Of a DNA stretch of 64,000 nucleotides, positions 31,170 to 39,468 are shown in pieces. Below the pieces are notes generated by a model. The model was not told the DNA's origin. It made no database searches and saw only the letters and a program-made list of their open reading frames with translations. Position 1 is the stretch's first letter. Each line of letters starts with the position of its first letter. The DNA is from Streptomyces vilmorinianum (lineage in GTDB: Bacteria; Actinomycetota; Actinomycetes; Streptomycetales; Streptomycetaceae), in contig NZ_CP040244.1 in NCBI RefSeq assembly GCF_005517195.1, forward strand, positions 2,622,001 to 2,686,000, in the 5' to 3' direction. The position numbers and the translations under genes were made by a program.

Positions 31170-32402
31170 ATGGCCGAGCACGCCGAGTACCCCGCCTACC
31201 CCGTCGGACTCCGCCTCTCCGGTCGCCGCGTCGTCGTCTTCGGCGGCGGCCAGGTCGCCCAGCGCCGCCTCCCCGCCCTGATCGCGGCCGGCGCCGACGT
31301 CACCCTGATCTCCCCGTCCGCGACCCCGTCCGTCGAGGCGATGGCCGAGGCAGGGGAGATCACCTGGGTCAAGCGCCGTTACGAGGACGGGGACATCGCC
31401 GACGCCTGGTACGCGCTCGTCGCCACCAGCGACCCCGTCGCCAACGCGGCCGCCTCCGCAGAGGCCGAGCGGACCAAGACGTGGTGCGTGCGCTCCGACG
31501 ACGCCGACGCGGCCACCGCCTGGACCCCGGCCACCGGCCGCAGCGAGGGCGTGACCGTCGCCGTGCTCACCGGCCACGACCCCCGCCGTTCCGCCGCCGT
31601 GCGGGACGCGATCGTCGAGGGCCTGCGGGACGGTTCGATCGCGGCCCCGCAGCACCGCTCCCGTACCCCCTTCGTCGCCCTGGTCGGCGGCGGTCCCGGC
31701 GACCCCGACCTGATCACCGTCCGCGGCCGCCGGCTGCTCGCCGAGGCCGACGTCGTCATCGCCGACCGTCTCGGCCCCCGCGACCTGCTCAACGAGCTGC
31801 CCCCGCACGTCGAGGTCATCGACGCGGCGAAGATCCCGTACGGCCGCTTCATGGCCCAGGAGGCCATCAACAACGCGCTGATCGAGCACGCCAAGGCCGG
31901 CAAGTCCGTCGTCCGGCTCAAGGGCGGCGACCCGTTCGTCTTCGGCCGCGGCATGGAGGAGGCCCAGGCGCTGGCGGCGGAGGGCATCGCCTGCACGGTC
32001 GTCCCCGGCATCTCCAGCTCGATCTCGGTCCCCGGCGCCGCCGGCATCCCGGTCACCCACCGGGGTGTCGCGCACGAGTTCACCGTCGTCAGCGGCCATG
32101 TCGCGCCCGACGACCCGCGCTCGCTGGTCGACTGGGCGTCCCTCGCCAAGCTCACCGGCACGCTCGTGATCCTCATGGGCGTGGACAAGATCGGGAAGAT
32201 CGCCGAGGCGCTCATCGCCCACGGCAAGTCCCCCGAGACGCCGCTCGCCCTGGTCCAGGAGGGCACCACGGCCACCCAGCGCAGGGTGGACGCCACGCTG
32301 GCCACGGTCGCGGAGACGGTCAAGGCGCAGGAGGTCCGCCCGCCGGCCGTCATCGTCATCGGCGAGGTCGTCGGCGAGAGCCCCGAGAAGCTCGTGAAGT
32401 AA
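31170..32402 (+). CDS. cobA: Siroheme synthase-like: precorrin-2 dehydrogenase + uroporphyrinogen-III C-methyltransferase
   Basis: A 410-residue CysG-type fusion. The N-terminal part (about 1-155) is the NAD-dependent precorrin-2 dehydrogenase/ferrochelatase fold (GRRVVVFGGGQVAQRRLPAL). The C-terminal part (about 165-400) is the SAM-dependent methyltransferase making precorrin-2 (ALVGGGPGDPDLITVRG, VVRLKGGDPFVFGRG, VVPGISSSISVPGAAGIPVT). It feeds both siroheme and the cobalamin branch served by the neighbouring cobL and cobT. Start ATG 31170. Whether the dehydrogenase half still chelates iron cannot be judged. Confidence 0.92.
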   Translation: MAEHAEYPAYPVGLRLSGRRVVVFGGGQVAQRRLPALIAAGADVTLISPSATPSVEAMAEAGEITWVKRRYEDGDIADAWYALVATSDPVANAAASAEAERTKTWCVRSDDADAATAWTPATGRSEGVTVAVLTGHDPRRSAAVRDAIVEGLRDGSIAAPQHRSRTPFVALVGGGPGDPDLITVRGRRLLAEADVVIADRLGPRDLLNELPPHVEVIDAAKIPYGRFMAQEAINNALIEHAKAGKSVVRLKGGDPFVFGRGMEEAQALAAEGIACTVVPGISSSISVPGAAGIPVTHRGVAHEFTVVSGHVAPDDPRSLVDWASLAKLTGTLVILMGVDKIGKIAEALIAHGKSPETPLALVQEGTTATQRRVDATLATVAETVKAQEVRPPAVIVIGEVVGESPEKLVK

Positions 32403-32470
32403 GTAACCAGGGGTAACCGAACCCCGCCGCACACATTGGCACCGCACCCCGGACAAGGCAGTATCACCAC

Positions 32471-33289
32471 GTGGCCGAACTCATCACCATCGACGACCCC
32501 GACGACCCGCGCCTGGGCGACTACACCGGGCTGACCGACGTGGAGCTCCGCCGCAGACGCGAGCCCGCCGAGGGCCTGTTCATCGCCGAGGGCGAGAAGG
32601 TCATCCGCCGGGCCCGGCAAGCGGGGTACGAGATGCGCTCGATGCTGCTCTCCGCCAAGTGGATCGACGTGATGCGCGATGTCATCGACGAGGTCCCGGC
32701 GCCCGTGTACGCGGTGCAGCCGGACCTCGCCGAGCGCGTCACCGGCTACCACGTGCACCGGGGTGCGCTCGCCTCCATGCAGCGCAAGCCGCTGCCGAGC
32801 GCCGAGGACCTGCTCCGTACCGCCCGCCGGGTCGCCGTGATGGAGTCGGTCAACGACCACACCAACATCGGCGCCATCTTCCGCAGCGCGGCCGCCCTCG
32901 GCATGGACGCGGTGCTGCTCTCCCCGGACTGCGCGGACCCGCTCTACCGCCGCTCGGTCAAGGTCTCCATGGGTGCGGTCTTCTCGGTCCCGTACGCCCG
33001 TCTCGACACCTGGCCGCGAGGCCTGGAGGCGGTGCGGGAGGCCGGTTTCAGGCTGCTCGCCCTCACCCCCGACGAGAAGGCCTCCCCGATCGACGTGGCG
33101 GCCCCGCACCGCCTGGAGCGGGCGGCGCTGATGCTCGGCGCCGAGGGCGAGGGCCTCTCCACCCAGGCCCTGCGCGCCGCCGACGAGTGGGTCCGCATCC
33201 CCATGGCGCACGGCGTCGACTCGCTCAACGTGGGCGCGGCCGCGGCCGTGGCGTTCTACGCGGTGGCGAGCGGCCGCCCGCAGGACTGA
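32471..33289 (+). CDS. TrmH/SpoU-family RNA 2'-O-methyltransferase
   Basis: A 272-residue SPOUT methyltransferase. The N-terminal substrate-binding domain contains EGLFIAEGEKVIRRA. The C-terminal knot domain shows the three SpoU motifs: VNDHTNIGAIFRSAAALG, LMLGAEGEGLS and IPMAHGVDSLNVGAAAAVAF. It probably methylates a ribose in rRNA or tRNA; the target nucleotide cannot be inferred. The start GTG 32471 lacks a clear ribosome site, and TTGGCA with a weak -10 just upstream would make the transcript leaderless. It converges on the kinase gene with a nine-base gap. Confidence 0.88.
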   Translation: MAELITIDDPDDPRLGDYTGLTDVELRRRREPAEGLFIAEGEKVIRRARQAGYEMRSMLLSAKWIDVMRDVIDEVPAPVYAVQPDLAERVTGYHVHRGALASMQRKPLPSAEDLLRTARRVAVMESVNDHTNIGAIFRSAAALGMDAVLLSPDCADPLYRRSVKVSMGAVFSVPYARLDTWPRGLEAVREAGFRLLALTPDEKASPIDVAAPHRLERAALMLGAEGEGLSTQALRAADEWVRIPMAHGVDSLNVGAAAAVAFYAVASGRPQD

Positions 33290-33298
33290 CTCCCGGGC

Positions 33299-34450
33299 CT
33301 AACCCTGCAGAGCCTGGGCGGCCGCGATACCCAGCGCCACCACCAGCGTCACCACGACGAAGACGAACAACCGCTGACGCAGCAGCCGCGGATTGGCGGG
33401 GCGACGGCCGGTCGAGGTGGTGCGGGCGCCGGTCCGGGACGGCACGGGACGCCCGTTCGGCCGCGACTGCGGGGCGGGGCGGCCGCCGGTACGTGACGCG
33501 GCCGGCCGCGAGGCCGGACCCTGGGCACGCCCCTGCGTACTGCGTTCGGTGTACCGCTCCGTCGGCCGGCTGCCCGTGGCCTGCTCCGTACGCTCCCGCT
33601 GCGCCGGCGGACGGGAGGCCGGCAGCCCCTGCGCCTCGCGCGCGGCGATCTCCTTGAGCCGCATGGACAGTTGCAGGGTGCTGGGACGGTCCTCGGGGTC
33701 CTTCGCCAGACAGGCCCGGACGAGCGGGGCCAGCGCGTCCGGTACGCCGTTCAGCTGCGGTTCCTCGTGCACCACCCGGTAAAGCATGACCTCGGAACTG
33801 CCGTGCCCGAAGGGCGAGTCCGCCATCGCCGCGTACGCGAGGGTGGCACCGAGCGAGAACACGTCCGTGGCCGGGGTGACGGCCGCGCCGCGCACCTGCT
33901 CGGGCGCGAGGAAGCCGGGGGAGCCGACGGCCGTGCCCACGTGGGTGAGGGTGCTGGCTCCGGTGGCCCAGGCGATGCCGAAGTCGATGATCCGGGGCCC
34001 CTTGGGGGACAGCAGGATGTTCGACGGCTTGAGGTCCCGGTGCACCACACCGGCCTCGTGGACGGCGACCAGGCCCTCCGAGAGCGCGGCACCGATGGCG
34101 GCCACGTCGGCGGCCCGCAGCGGACCCTCCTCGGCGACCCGGTCGTGCAGCGAGGGGCCGGGTACGTACTGGGTGGCGAACCACGGGCGGTCGGCCTCCA
34201 GGTCGGCGGCGACCAGCCGGGCCGTACAGCCGCCCCGGATCCGCCGGGCCGCGGAGACCTCGCGCGCGAAGCGCGAGCGGAACTCCTGGTCCTCGGCCAG
34301 ATCCGGCCGGATCACCTTCAGCGCCACGCGCTGCCCGCGCCGGTCGGATCCCAGGTACACGACCCCCATCCCGCCGGCCCCGAGCCGCCGGTGAAGGCGG
34401 AACGACCCGACGATCCGCGGATCCTCGCGCCGGAGCCGCATCATCGCCAT
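33299..34450 (-). CDS. Serine/threonine protein kinase, membrane-anchored
   Basis: A 383-residue Hanks-type kinase. It has the glycine loop LGAGGMGVVYLG (24-35), Lys45 in VALKVI, catalytic HRDLKPSN (137-144), DFG (156-158) and APEQV. After the catalytic domain come an Arg/Pro/Ser-rich linker of about 80 residues and one transmembrane helix near the C-terminus (FVFVVVTLVVALGIAAA), with almost no extracellular part. So it lacks PASTA or other sensor repeats. ATG 34450 has GAGGGGA upstream; a longer start at 34480 is possible. Confidence 0.92.
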   Translation of the reverse strand: MAMMRLRREDPRIVGSFRLHRRLGAGGMGVVYLGSDRRGQRVALKVIRPDLAEDQEFRSRFAREVSAARRIRGGCTARLVAADLEADRPWFATQYVPGPSLHDRVAEEGPLRAADVAAIGAALSEGLVAVHEAGVVHRDLKPSNILLSPKGPRIIDFGIAWATGASTLTHVGTAVGSPGFLAPEQVRGAAVTPATDVFSLGATLAYAAMADSPFGHGSSEVMLYRVVHEEPQLNGVPDALAPLVRACLAKDPEDRPSTLQLSMRLKEIAAREAQGLPASRPPAQRERTEQATGSRPTERYTERSTQGRAQGPASRPAASRTGGRPAPQSRPNGRPVPSRTGARTTSTGRRPANPRLLRQRLFVFVVVTLVVALGIAAAQALQG

Positions 34451-34645
34451 GTCCGTCCCCTCGTCCGTTCGACGTGGCACAGCTTACGTATTGGCGCCCC
34501 GGTGTGCTCATAGGCCGCGCCCTCGCCGAAGGATCGATTGTCAGTGCTGAGGGGGACACTTGAGGGGTGGTCAGGACGCCGCCGCCGGCGGCCGTCCGGA
34601 CCGCGGGATTTTCCAATGTCCGGTCGCAGAAGGGGGATTGGATCC

Positions 34646-34879
34646 ATGAAGGGTGATCGCGTGGAGATAGTCGTGGACGCGGGGGACACGACTCGGACGT
34701 ACGAAGTAGTGGCAAGCCGGGCGGGCCGGAGGGTGGAGACGGCGGTACGGCGAGGGGTGGTGGAAGTGAGCGAAGTCACGCGCACCGGGGTGGTCGTCCG
34801 GACGGCCCGTTTCATGGCGAGCCGGGTCCTCGCCCTGGTCGAGCAGCCGGTACCCCTCCGGGAAGACCCTCAGTCCTAG
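34646..34879 (+). CDS. Small conserved protein of unknown function (77 aa)
   Basis: A 77-residue, strongly basic, beta-rich protein starting MKGDRVEIVVDAGDTTRTYE and continuing with VEVSEVTRTGVVVRTARFMA. It has no membrane segment or catalytic motif. ATG 34646 is preceded by AGGGGG nine bases upstream. The alternating charged/hydrophobic pattern suggests a small beta-barrel. It is divergent from the kinase gene, which could mean shared regulation. I do not recognise a named family. Confidence 0.65.
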   Translation: MKGDRVEIVVDAGDTTRTYEVVASRAGRRVETAVRRGVVEVSEVTRTGVVVRTARFMASRVLALVEQPVPLREDPQS

Positions 34880-34997
34880 GCCTCCGTCTCCACCCAGGGG
34901 AGTACGCCTGGAGGCGACGCGTCATCCTCCGGGAGGCCCGGGAATCGGTACGCGGGCATGACGTCCGGGCGGCTCCCGGTCCCTAGTGTTGAAGGCA

Positions 34998-35043
34998 AGC
35001 GGCGGGTGCAGCACTCGTCCCCCGAGGTCAGACACCCGCCGCT
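34998..35043 (+). promoter_or_regulatory. Long stem-loop in the leader of the 55-aa membrane protein gene
   Basis: AGCGGCGGGTG (34998-35008) pairs perfectly with CACCCGCCGCT (35033-35043), and the loop folds again through CTCG/CGAG. It ends 24 bases before ATG 35068 and may control mRNA stability or translation of the small protein. The remaining gap from 34880 holds a TAGTGT -10-like box at 34984-34989. Confidence 0.5.
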
Positions 35044-35067
35044 GCCAGACACGACAGGAGAGGAACC

Positions 35068-35235
35068 ATGGCGTACCCGGTACCGCGGATCACCACCCGT
35101 CCTTCGGGCCGCCGCCACCCCCTGGTGGCGACCGCCATGGTCCTCCCTCTCGCGACCCTGCTGGTCGTCGTCTTCGGCGGCTGGGACGCAGTGGTCACAC
35201 AGGCGTCGTCCGTGGGCGTGATGCTGGGGCGCTGA
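35068..35235 (+). CDS. 55-residue single-pass membrane protein
   Basis: ATG 35068, with AGGAGAGGAA directly upstream, opens 55 codons. It has an N-terminal basic stretch (RITTRPSGRRHP), one hydrophobic helix (LVATAMVLPLATLLVVVFGG) and a short polar tail ending VGVMLGR. The ribosome site, codon bias and perfect terminator at 35326 support a real gene. Function unknown; positive-inside topology puts the N-terminus in the cytoplasm. Confidence 0.65.
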   Translation: MAYPVPRITTRPSGRRHPLVATAMVLPLATLLVVVFGGWDAVVTQASSVGVMLGR

Positions 35236-35325
35236 ACAGCGCCCCGGACCCGGGAGAGCGGCCCGGGTCGGGGACATCCGGCCAACAGCCCCGTGGGGAC
35301 GGGGGTGCGGCGGACGGCAGCGTGC

Positions 35326-35353
35326 GGCCGGTCAGCTGGGGAGCTGACCGGCC
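35326..35353 (+). terminator. Perfect 12-bp terminator with tetraloop
   Basis: GGCCGGTCAGCT (35326-35337), GGGG loop, AGCTGACCGGCC (35342-35353), about 90 bases after the small membrane protein gene, followed by CTCGCGCTTTCC. Confidence 0.85.
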
Positions 35354-35414
35354 CTCGCGCTTTCCACCCCCGCAAGGCCCCGCCCGACCGCACCTGCGGC
35401 GCGAAGCTGCCGAC

Positions 35415-35520
35415 TAGGGGGTCGGGGGCGGAGCCCCCGGGAAGGGACCCCAGCGCCCATCTGCCCCCGGCAGGGTTTCGGGGAGGCCCCTCCGTGGCCA
35501 CGGCCGGCGTCTGCGGCCGT
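35415..35520. repeat. GGGGGCGGAGCCCCC-type intergenic repeat
   Basis: The stretch contains GGGGGTCGGGGGCGGAGCCC and a later CCCCCGGCAGGGTTTCGGGG. Short palindromes of the form GGGGGCGGAGCCCCC are scattered through Streptomyces intergenic DNA. Here one sits between the terminator at 35353 and the next gene. The rest of 35236-35538 holds no gene. Confidence 0.5.
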
Positions 35521-35538
35521 AGCGCGTACGCTCCCCGC

Positions 35539-36477
35539 GTGGAGCACGCCCAACTCGAACAGCTCAGCGCCCTCGCGCGAGACGCCGCCCACCGCGCCGA
35601 CGACGCCTGTCCGTGCGCCCCGCGCGCCACGGGCGTGCTCGCCGACCGGGACGACGGCACCGTCGTCCGGCACGGCGCCGTCGTCGTCAAGGCCCACGCC
35701 CCCGGCATCGACCCCGGCGCGCACGCGGCCCGGATCGCCGTCGCCGCCCTCGCCGCGCTGGACGACGTCCTCCTGCCGCCCCACCCACACCCCACCCCCA
35801 CCCTGGACGGCCGCCCCCTCACCGCCTGGCCCTACGGCACCCCCGTCGACCCCGCCGACCCCGACGCCGCCCCCTGGGAGGACGCGGCGCGGCTCCTCGC
35901 CCGGCTCCACCGCACCCCGCCGCCCCCTGGCCTCCCGGCCATGCGCGCCCCCGCCAAGGCCGCCCTCGCCGTCGAGCGGATGCGACGCGCCGACGCGGCC
36001 CGCCCAGCCGTCGAGACCGTGCTGCGCGCCTGGCGCACCCTCCCGCAGGAGCCGGCGCTCGGACGCCCGCGTCTCCTCTGCCACGGCGACTTCCACCTCG
36101 GTCAGCTCGTGCGCGACCCCCGCACCCCCGACGGCCGCTGGCTCCTCATCGACGTCGACGACCTCGGCCTCGGCGACCCCGCCTGGGACCTGGCCCGTCC
36201 CGCCGCCTGGTTCGCCGCCGGCATCCTGCCCCCGGACGTCTGGTCCCGCTTCCTGGACGCGTACCGAGCGGCGGGCGGCCCGGCCACCGGCCCCGCAGAC
36301 CCCTGGGCCCAACTCGACGGCCCCGCCCGCGCCCTGACCGTCCAGACCGCGGCGCTCGCCCTCGCCAAGTCCACGGCCGAGAAGCGCCCCCTCGACGAGG
36401 TCGAGGAAGTGATGATCGACACCTGCGCGCGAATCGGTTCGCTCCGAACCGAGTTGGCCCCACCTGCGTCCCCATAA
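35539..36477 (+). CDS. Aminoglycoside phosphotransferase-fold kinase
   Basis: A 312-residue APH/choline-kinase-fold protein. It has the catalytic LLCHGDFHLGQLV (Brenner-type H-G-D-x2-x2-N/Q loop) and the metal-binding LLIDVDDLGLGDPAWDLARP. It would phosphorylate a hydroxyl on a small molecule; the substrate is not evident and antibiotic resistance should not be assumed. Start GTG 35539 gives the natural N-terminus EHAQLEQLSALARD, and a TACGCT box six bases upstream suggests a leaderless mRNA. The next gene follows after 40 bases. Confidence 0.8.
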   Translation: MEHAQLEQLSALARDAAHRADDACPCAPRATGVLADRDDGTVVRHGAVVVKAHAPGIDPGAHAARIAVAALAALDDVLLPPHPHPTPTLDGRPLTAWPYGTPVDPADPDAAPWEDAARLLARLHRTPPPPGLPAMRAPAKAALAVERMRRADAARPAVETVLRAWRTLPQEPALGRPRLLCHGDFHLGQLVRDPRTPDGRWLLIDVDDLGLGDPAWDLARPAAWFAAGILPPDVWSRFLDAYRAAGGPATGPADPWAQLDGPARALTVQTAALALAKSTAEKRPLDEVEEVMIDTCARIGSLRTELAPPASP

Positions 36478-36517
36478 GCTGAGAGCACCATTCGAACGGC
36501 AGGGAGTTGAGCCGACC

Positions 36518-36805
36518 ATGCAGTGTCCCAAGTGCCACGCAGCGATGCACACGTACAACCGCAACGGCGTCCAGATCGAGCAGTGCAGCGGCTGCCGCGG
36601 GATATTCCTGGACTACGGCGAGCTGGAGGCCCTGACCCGGCTCGAGTCCCAGTGGGTGCAGCAGGCCCCGCCCACGCCCGCCCCGCAGGCCTACCCGGCC
36701 CAGCCCGCCCCCGCCGCCCCCGCGTGGGGCGCCCCGCAGCACGGAGGCCACCACGGCGGTCACTACCGCCAGCGTGGCTTCGGCCGGATGCTCTTCTCCT
36801 CCTGA
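36518..36805 (+). CDS. TFIIB-type zinc finger (zf-TFIIB) protein
   Basis: A 95-residue protein. The first 45 residues hold a zinc ribbon (CPKCHAAM, then EQCSGCRGIFLDYGELE) typical of bacterial zf-TFIIB proteins. The rest is a Pro/Ala/Gln-rich linker and a His/Gly-rich stretch (HGGHHGGHYRQRGFG) that could bind metal. Function is unknown. GCAGGGAG precedes ATG 36518. A strong bidirectional terminator follows, shared with the opposing tRNA array. Confidence 0.8.
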   Translation: MQCPKCHAAMHTYNRNGVQIEQCSGCRGIFLDYGELEALTRLESQWVQQAPPTPAPQAYPAQPAPAAPAWGAPQHGGHHGGHYRQRGFGRMLFSS

Positions 36806-36826
36806 TCCGGCTCCGGCAGGAACGAC

Positions 36827-36861
36827 GGAACCCCCGGCCGCGAGAGGCGGCCGGGGGTTCC
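36827..36861. terminator. Bidirectional terminator
   Basis: GGAACCCCCGGCCG (36827-36840) pairs with CGGCCGGGGGTTCC (36848-36861), a perfect 14-bp stem. It serves the zinc-finger gene from the left and the minus-strand tRNA array from the right. Confidence 0.85.
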
Positions 36862-36867
36862 GGGTGG

Positions 36868-36939
36868 TGCGCGATACTGGGATTGAACCAGTGACCTCTT
36901 CCGTGTCAGGGAAGCGCTCTCCCGCTGAGCTAATCGCGC
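36868..36939 (-). tRNA. tRNA-Val (GAC)
   Basis: A 72-base reverse-strand cloverleaf: acceptor GCGCGAT/ATCGCGC, D-arm GCTC-AGCGGGA-GAGC, anticodon stem CTTCC/GGAAG with loop reading GAC, and T-arm ACTGG-TTCAATC-CCAGT. CCA is not encoded. It is the last of five tRNAs transcribed leftwards. Confidence 0.95.
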
Positions 36940-36978
36940 GGGTCGGTCCCAAACCATACAGGACCAGGGGTTACTGCG

Positions 36979-37050
36979 TGCGCGATACTGGGATTGAACC
37001 AGTGACCTCTTCCGTGTCAGGGAAGCGCTCTCCCGCTGAGCTAATCGCGC
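36979..37050 (-). tRNA. tRNA-Val (GAC), second copy
   Basis: Identical in every base to the copy at 36868-36939, including the GCGCGAT/ATCGCGC acceptor stem and GAC anticodon; 39 bases separate the two. Confidence 0.95.
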
Positions 37051-37084
37051 GGGGATCCTTGCGGACCAGATCCTTACGGACCAG

Positions 37085-37156
37085 TGGACGATACTGGGAT
37101 TGAACCAGTGACCTCTTCCGTGTCAGGGAAGCGCTCTCCCGCTGAGCTAATCGTCC
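37085..37156 (-). tRNA. tRNA-Val (GAC), third copy with altered acceptor stem
   Basis: The body is identical to the other two GAC copies, but the acceptor is GGACGAT/ATCGTCC: the changed bases on both sides still pair, so the stem is intact. Anticodon GAC. Confidence 0.95.
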
Positions 37157-37160
37157 TTGG

Positions 37161-37231
37161 AGGTGGAGACGGGATTTGAACCCGTGTAGACGGCTTTGCA
37201 GGCCGTTGCCTCGCCTCTCGGCCACTCCACC
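37161..37231 (-). tRNA. tRNA-Cys (GCA)
   Basis: A 71-base reverse-strand tRNA: acceptor GGTGGAG/CTCCACC with U73 discriminator (a cysteine identity element), anticodon stem CGGCC/GGCCG-like with GCA, and T-arm ACGGG-TTCAAAT-CCCGT. Four bases from the neighbouring tRNA-Val. Confidence 0.95.
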
Positions 37232-37269
37232 AGGAGTGAAACGGGGGTTCGGGAAGATCCCCCACATCG

Positions 37270-37342
37270 AGCGGACGACGAGATTCGAACTCGCGACCCT
37301 CACCTTGGCAAGGTGATGCTCTACCAACTGAGCCACGTCCGC
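37270..37342 (-). tRNA. tRNA-Gly (GCC)
   Basis: A 73-base reverse-strand tRNA: acceptor GCGGACG/CGTCCGC, anticodon stem CACCTT-GCC-AAGGTG and T-arm GCGAG-TTCGAAT-CTCGT. First gene of the leftward array; its promoter should lie in 37343-37585, which holds no other feature I can support. Confidence 0.95.
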
Positions 37343-37585
37343 TTGTCGTTTCCGTTCCGCTTGCGCGTCCCGGCGACGTGTTGAACTCTAGCGGATTCCT
37401 GGGCCAGCACAAAAACGCGTTTCCGCAGCGTGCTGAGCTGCGCACGGAGCCGGGCGGCGGAGAGCGTTCGCGCGGCGTTCACTCCCCGTGTTCCCCCGCT
37501 GGCACGCAGCCGCCCCGGCGGGAGCACGAGGACCCCCAGCCGCGCGCCCCGTCACCGCGCCCCCACCGGCCATAGACTCACATCC

Positions 37586-38638
37586 GTGCACGACCTTGCT
37601 CCTCTGGCCCGCTTCGGCGGCCTCGTCGCGACCGACCTGCGGGATGTCACCAGTGACCCCGAGGCCCTGGACTCCGCCGGCTTCTGGGCCGTCTGCGCGG
37701 ACTTCGAGGGCCGACTGACCTGCGCCCGCTTCGGCGACGTGCGGCCGGCCGCCGTCCCCCCGCCCGCCCCGGGCGGCTGGCTCGGCCCCGCCGCCGGTGA
37801 CTGGACGTCGTCCCTCGACCGCGCCGCGTACACCGCCGGCGTCCGCCGCATCCGCGAGCACATCGCCCGCGGCGAGGTCTACCAGGCGAACCTCTGCCGG
37901 GTGATGTCCGCGCCGCTGCCCGACCCGGACGCCGCCGACGTCGACGCCCTCACCGCGCTCCTGGCCCGCGGCAACCCCGCCCCGTACGCGGGAACGATTC
38001 GCCTCCCCGCGCACGGGGTGGAGATCGCCACCGCGTCTCCCGAGCTCTATCTGCGCCGCGACGGCGACACCGTCGAGTCAGGCCCGATCAAGGGCACCGG
38101 ACGCACCGCCGAGGACCTGCTCGAGAAGGACCACGCCGAGAACGTGATGATCGTGGACCTCGTACGCAACGACCTCGGCCGGGTCTGCGCGACCGGCTCG
38201 GTCACCGTCCCCGAGCTCTGCGCCGTCGAAGCCCACCCCGGCCTGGTCCACCTCGTCTCCACCGTGCGCGGCGAGCTCGCCGAGAAGGCGGGCTGGCCCG
38301 AGCTCCTGGCCGCCACCTTCCCGCCCGGCTCCGTCACGGGCGCCCCGAAGTCCAGCGCCCTGCGGATCATCGAGGCCCTGGAGACCGCGCCCCGCGGCCC
38401 GTACTGCGGAGGGATCGGCTGGGTCGACGCCGACCGCCGTACCGCCGAGCTCGCCGTCGGCATACGCACCTTCTGGATCGACCGCCCGGAGGGCGTCCTC
38501 CGCTTCGGCACCGGCGCCGGCATCACCTGGGGCTCCGACCCCGATCGCGAGTGGGCGGAGACCGAATTGAAGGCCTCCCGCCTGCTGGCGGTAGCGTCGG
38601 GCACGTACGAGGCGAGCGGAAAGGCCATTTCTCGATGA
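37586..38638 (+). CDS. pabB: Aminodeoxychorismate synthase component I-like (chorismate-binding)
   Basis: A 350-residue chorismate-binding enzyme that with a glutamine amidotransferase makes 4-amino-4-deoxychorismate for folate. It contains the family blocks GEVYQANLCR, SGPIKGTGRT, NVMIVDLVRNDLGRV, FPPGSVTGAPK and YCGGIGW. The PIKGT lysine distinguishes PabB-type enzymes from anthranilate synthase. Only the catalytic domain is present, with a short N-terminal part. The start GTG 37586 lies seven bases after TAGACT, which suggests a leaderless transcript. The stop overlaps the lyase gene start, so both are coupled. Confidence 0.9.
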   Translation: MHDLAPLARFGGLVATDLRDVTSDPEALDSAGFWAVCADFEGRLTCARFGDVRPAAVPPPAPGGWLGPAAGDWTSSLDRAAYTAGVRRIREHIARGEVYQANLCRVMSAPLPDPDAADVDALTALLARGNPAPYAGTIRLPAHGVEIATASPELYLRRDGDTVESGPIKGTGRTAEDLLEKDHAENVMIVDLVRNDLGRVCATGSVTVPELCAVEAHPGLVHLVSTVRGELAEKAGWPELLAATFPPGSVTGAPKSSALRIIEALETAPRGPYCGGIGWVDADRRTAELAVGIRTFWIDRPEGVLRFGTGAGITWGSDPDREWAETELKASRLLAVASGTYEASGKAISR

Positions 38639-39462
38639 AACTCTGGGTCAACGGCGGGCTGCACGACGCGGAGGAAGCCCGGGTGTCCGTACTGGACCAC
38701 GGGCTGACCGTCGGTGACGGCATCTTCGAAACGGTCAAGGCCGAGCGCGGCGAGACCTTCGCCCTCACCCTCCACCTGGAGCGCCTCACCCGCTCCGCCC
38801 GCGGCCTGGGCCTGCCCGACCCGGACCTCGACGAGGTCCGCCGCGCCTGCGCCGCGGTCCTGGAGGCCAACCCGATGGAGCTCGGCCGGCTCCGGATCAC
38901 GTACACCGGCGGGCTCTCCCCGCTCGGCTCCGAGCGCGGCGACGCCGGCACCAGCCTCGTCGTGGCCCTCGGCGAGACGGGCCGCCGCCCCGACTCCACC
39001 GCCGTGATCACGGTCCCCTGGACCCGCAACGAGCGCGGCGCGCTCACGGGCCTGAAGACCACCTCGTACGCGGAGAACGTCGTCGCCCTCGCCCGGGCAC
39101 GCGAACAGGGCGCCTCCGAGGCGCTGTTCGCCAACACGGTCGGACAGCTCTGCGAGGGCACCGGCTCCAACGTCTTCGTCGTGATCGACGGCCGGATCCA
39201 CACCCCGCCCGTCTCCTCCGGCTGCCTGGCCGGCATCACCCGCGCCCTCGCGGTCGAGTGGACCGGCGCGGAGGAGACCGACCTGCCGCTGGACGTCCTG
39301 GAGAGCGCCGACGAGATCTTCCTGACCTCGACGCTCCGTGACATCCAGGCCGTGCACCGGGTCGACGGCCGCGAGCCGGCCGGGGCGCCGGGGCCGGTGA
39401 CCGCCAAGGCGATGCGCATCTTCGACGAGCGCGCGGCGGCGGCCAGAGACCCGCGCTTGTAA
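38635..39462 (+). CDS. pabC: Aminodeoxychorismate lyase (class IV aminotransferase fold)
   Basis: A 275-residue PLP enzyme that releases pyruvate from aminodeoxychorismate to give p-aminobenzoate. It has VLDHGLTVGDGIFETVKA near the start, the PLP-lysine region TGLKTTSYAENV (Lys in LKT) and SEALFANTVGQLCEGTGSNV. Branched-chain or D-amino-acid aminotransferases share the fold, but the ATGA overlap with the PabB-type gene strongly favours PabC. It ends 42 bases before a GNAT gene with its own promoter. Confidence 0.9.
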   Translation: MKLWVNGGLHDAEEARVSVLDHGLTVGDGIFETVKAERGETFALTLHLERLTRSARGLGLPDPDLDEVRRACAAVLEANPMELGRLRITYTGGLSPLGSERGDAGTSLVVALGETGRRPDSTAVITVPWTRNERGALTGLKTTSYAENVVALARAREQGASEALFANTVGQLCEGTGSNVFVVIDGRIHTPPVSSGCLAGITRALAVEWTGAEETDLPLDVLESADEIFLTSTLRDIQAVHRVDGREPAGAPGPVTAKAMRIFDERAAAARDPRL

Positions 39463-39468
39463 AACCGG

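Noticed and set aside
35539..36477. Antibiotic resistance by the APH-fold kinase
   Set aside because: The fold is shared by many metabolic kinases and no antibiotic cluster is adjacent; only the fold is supported.
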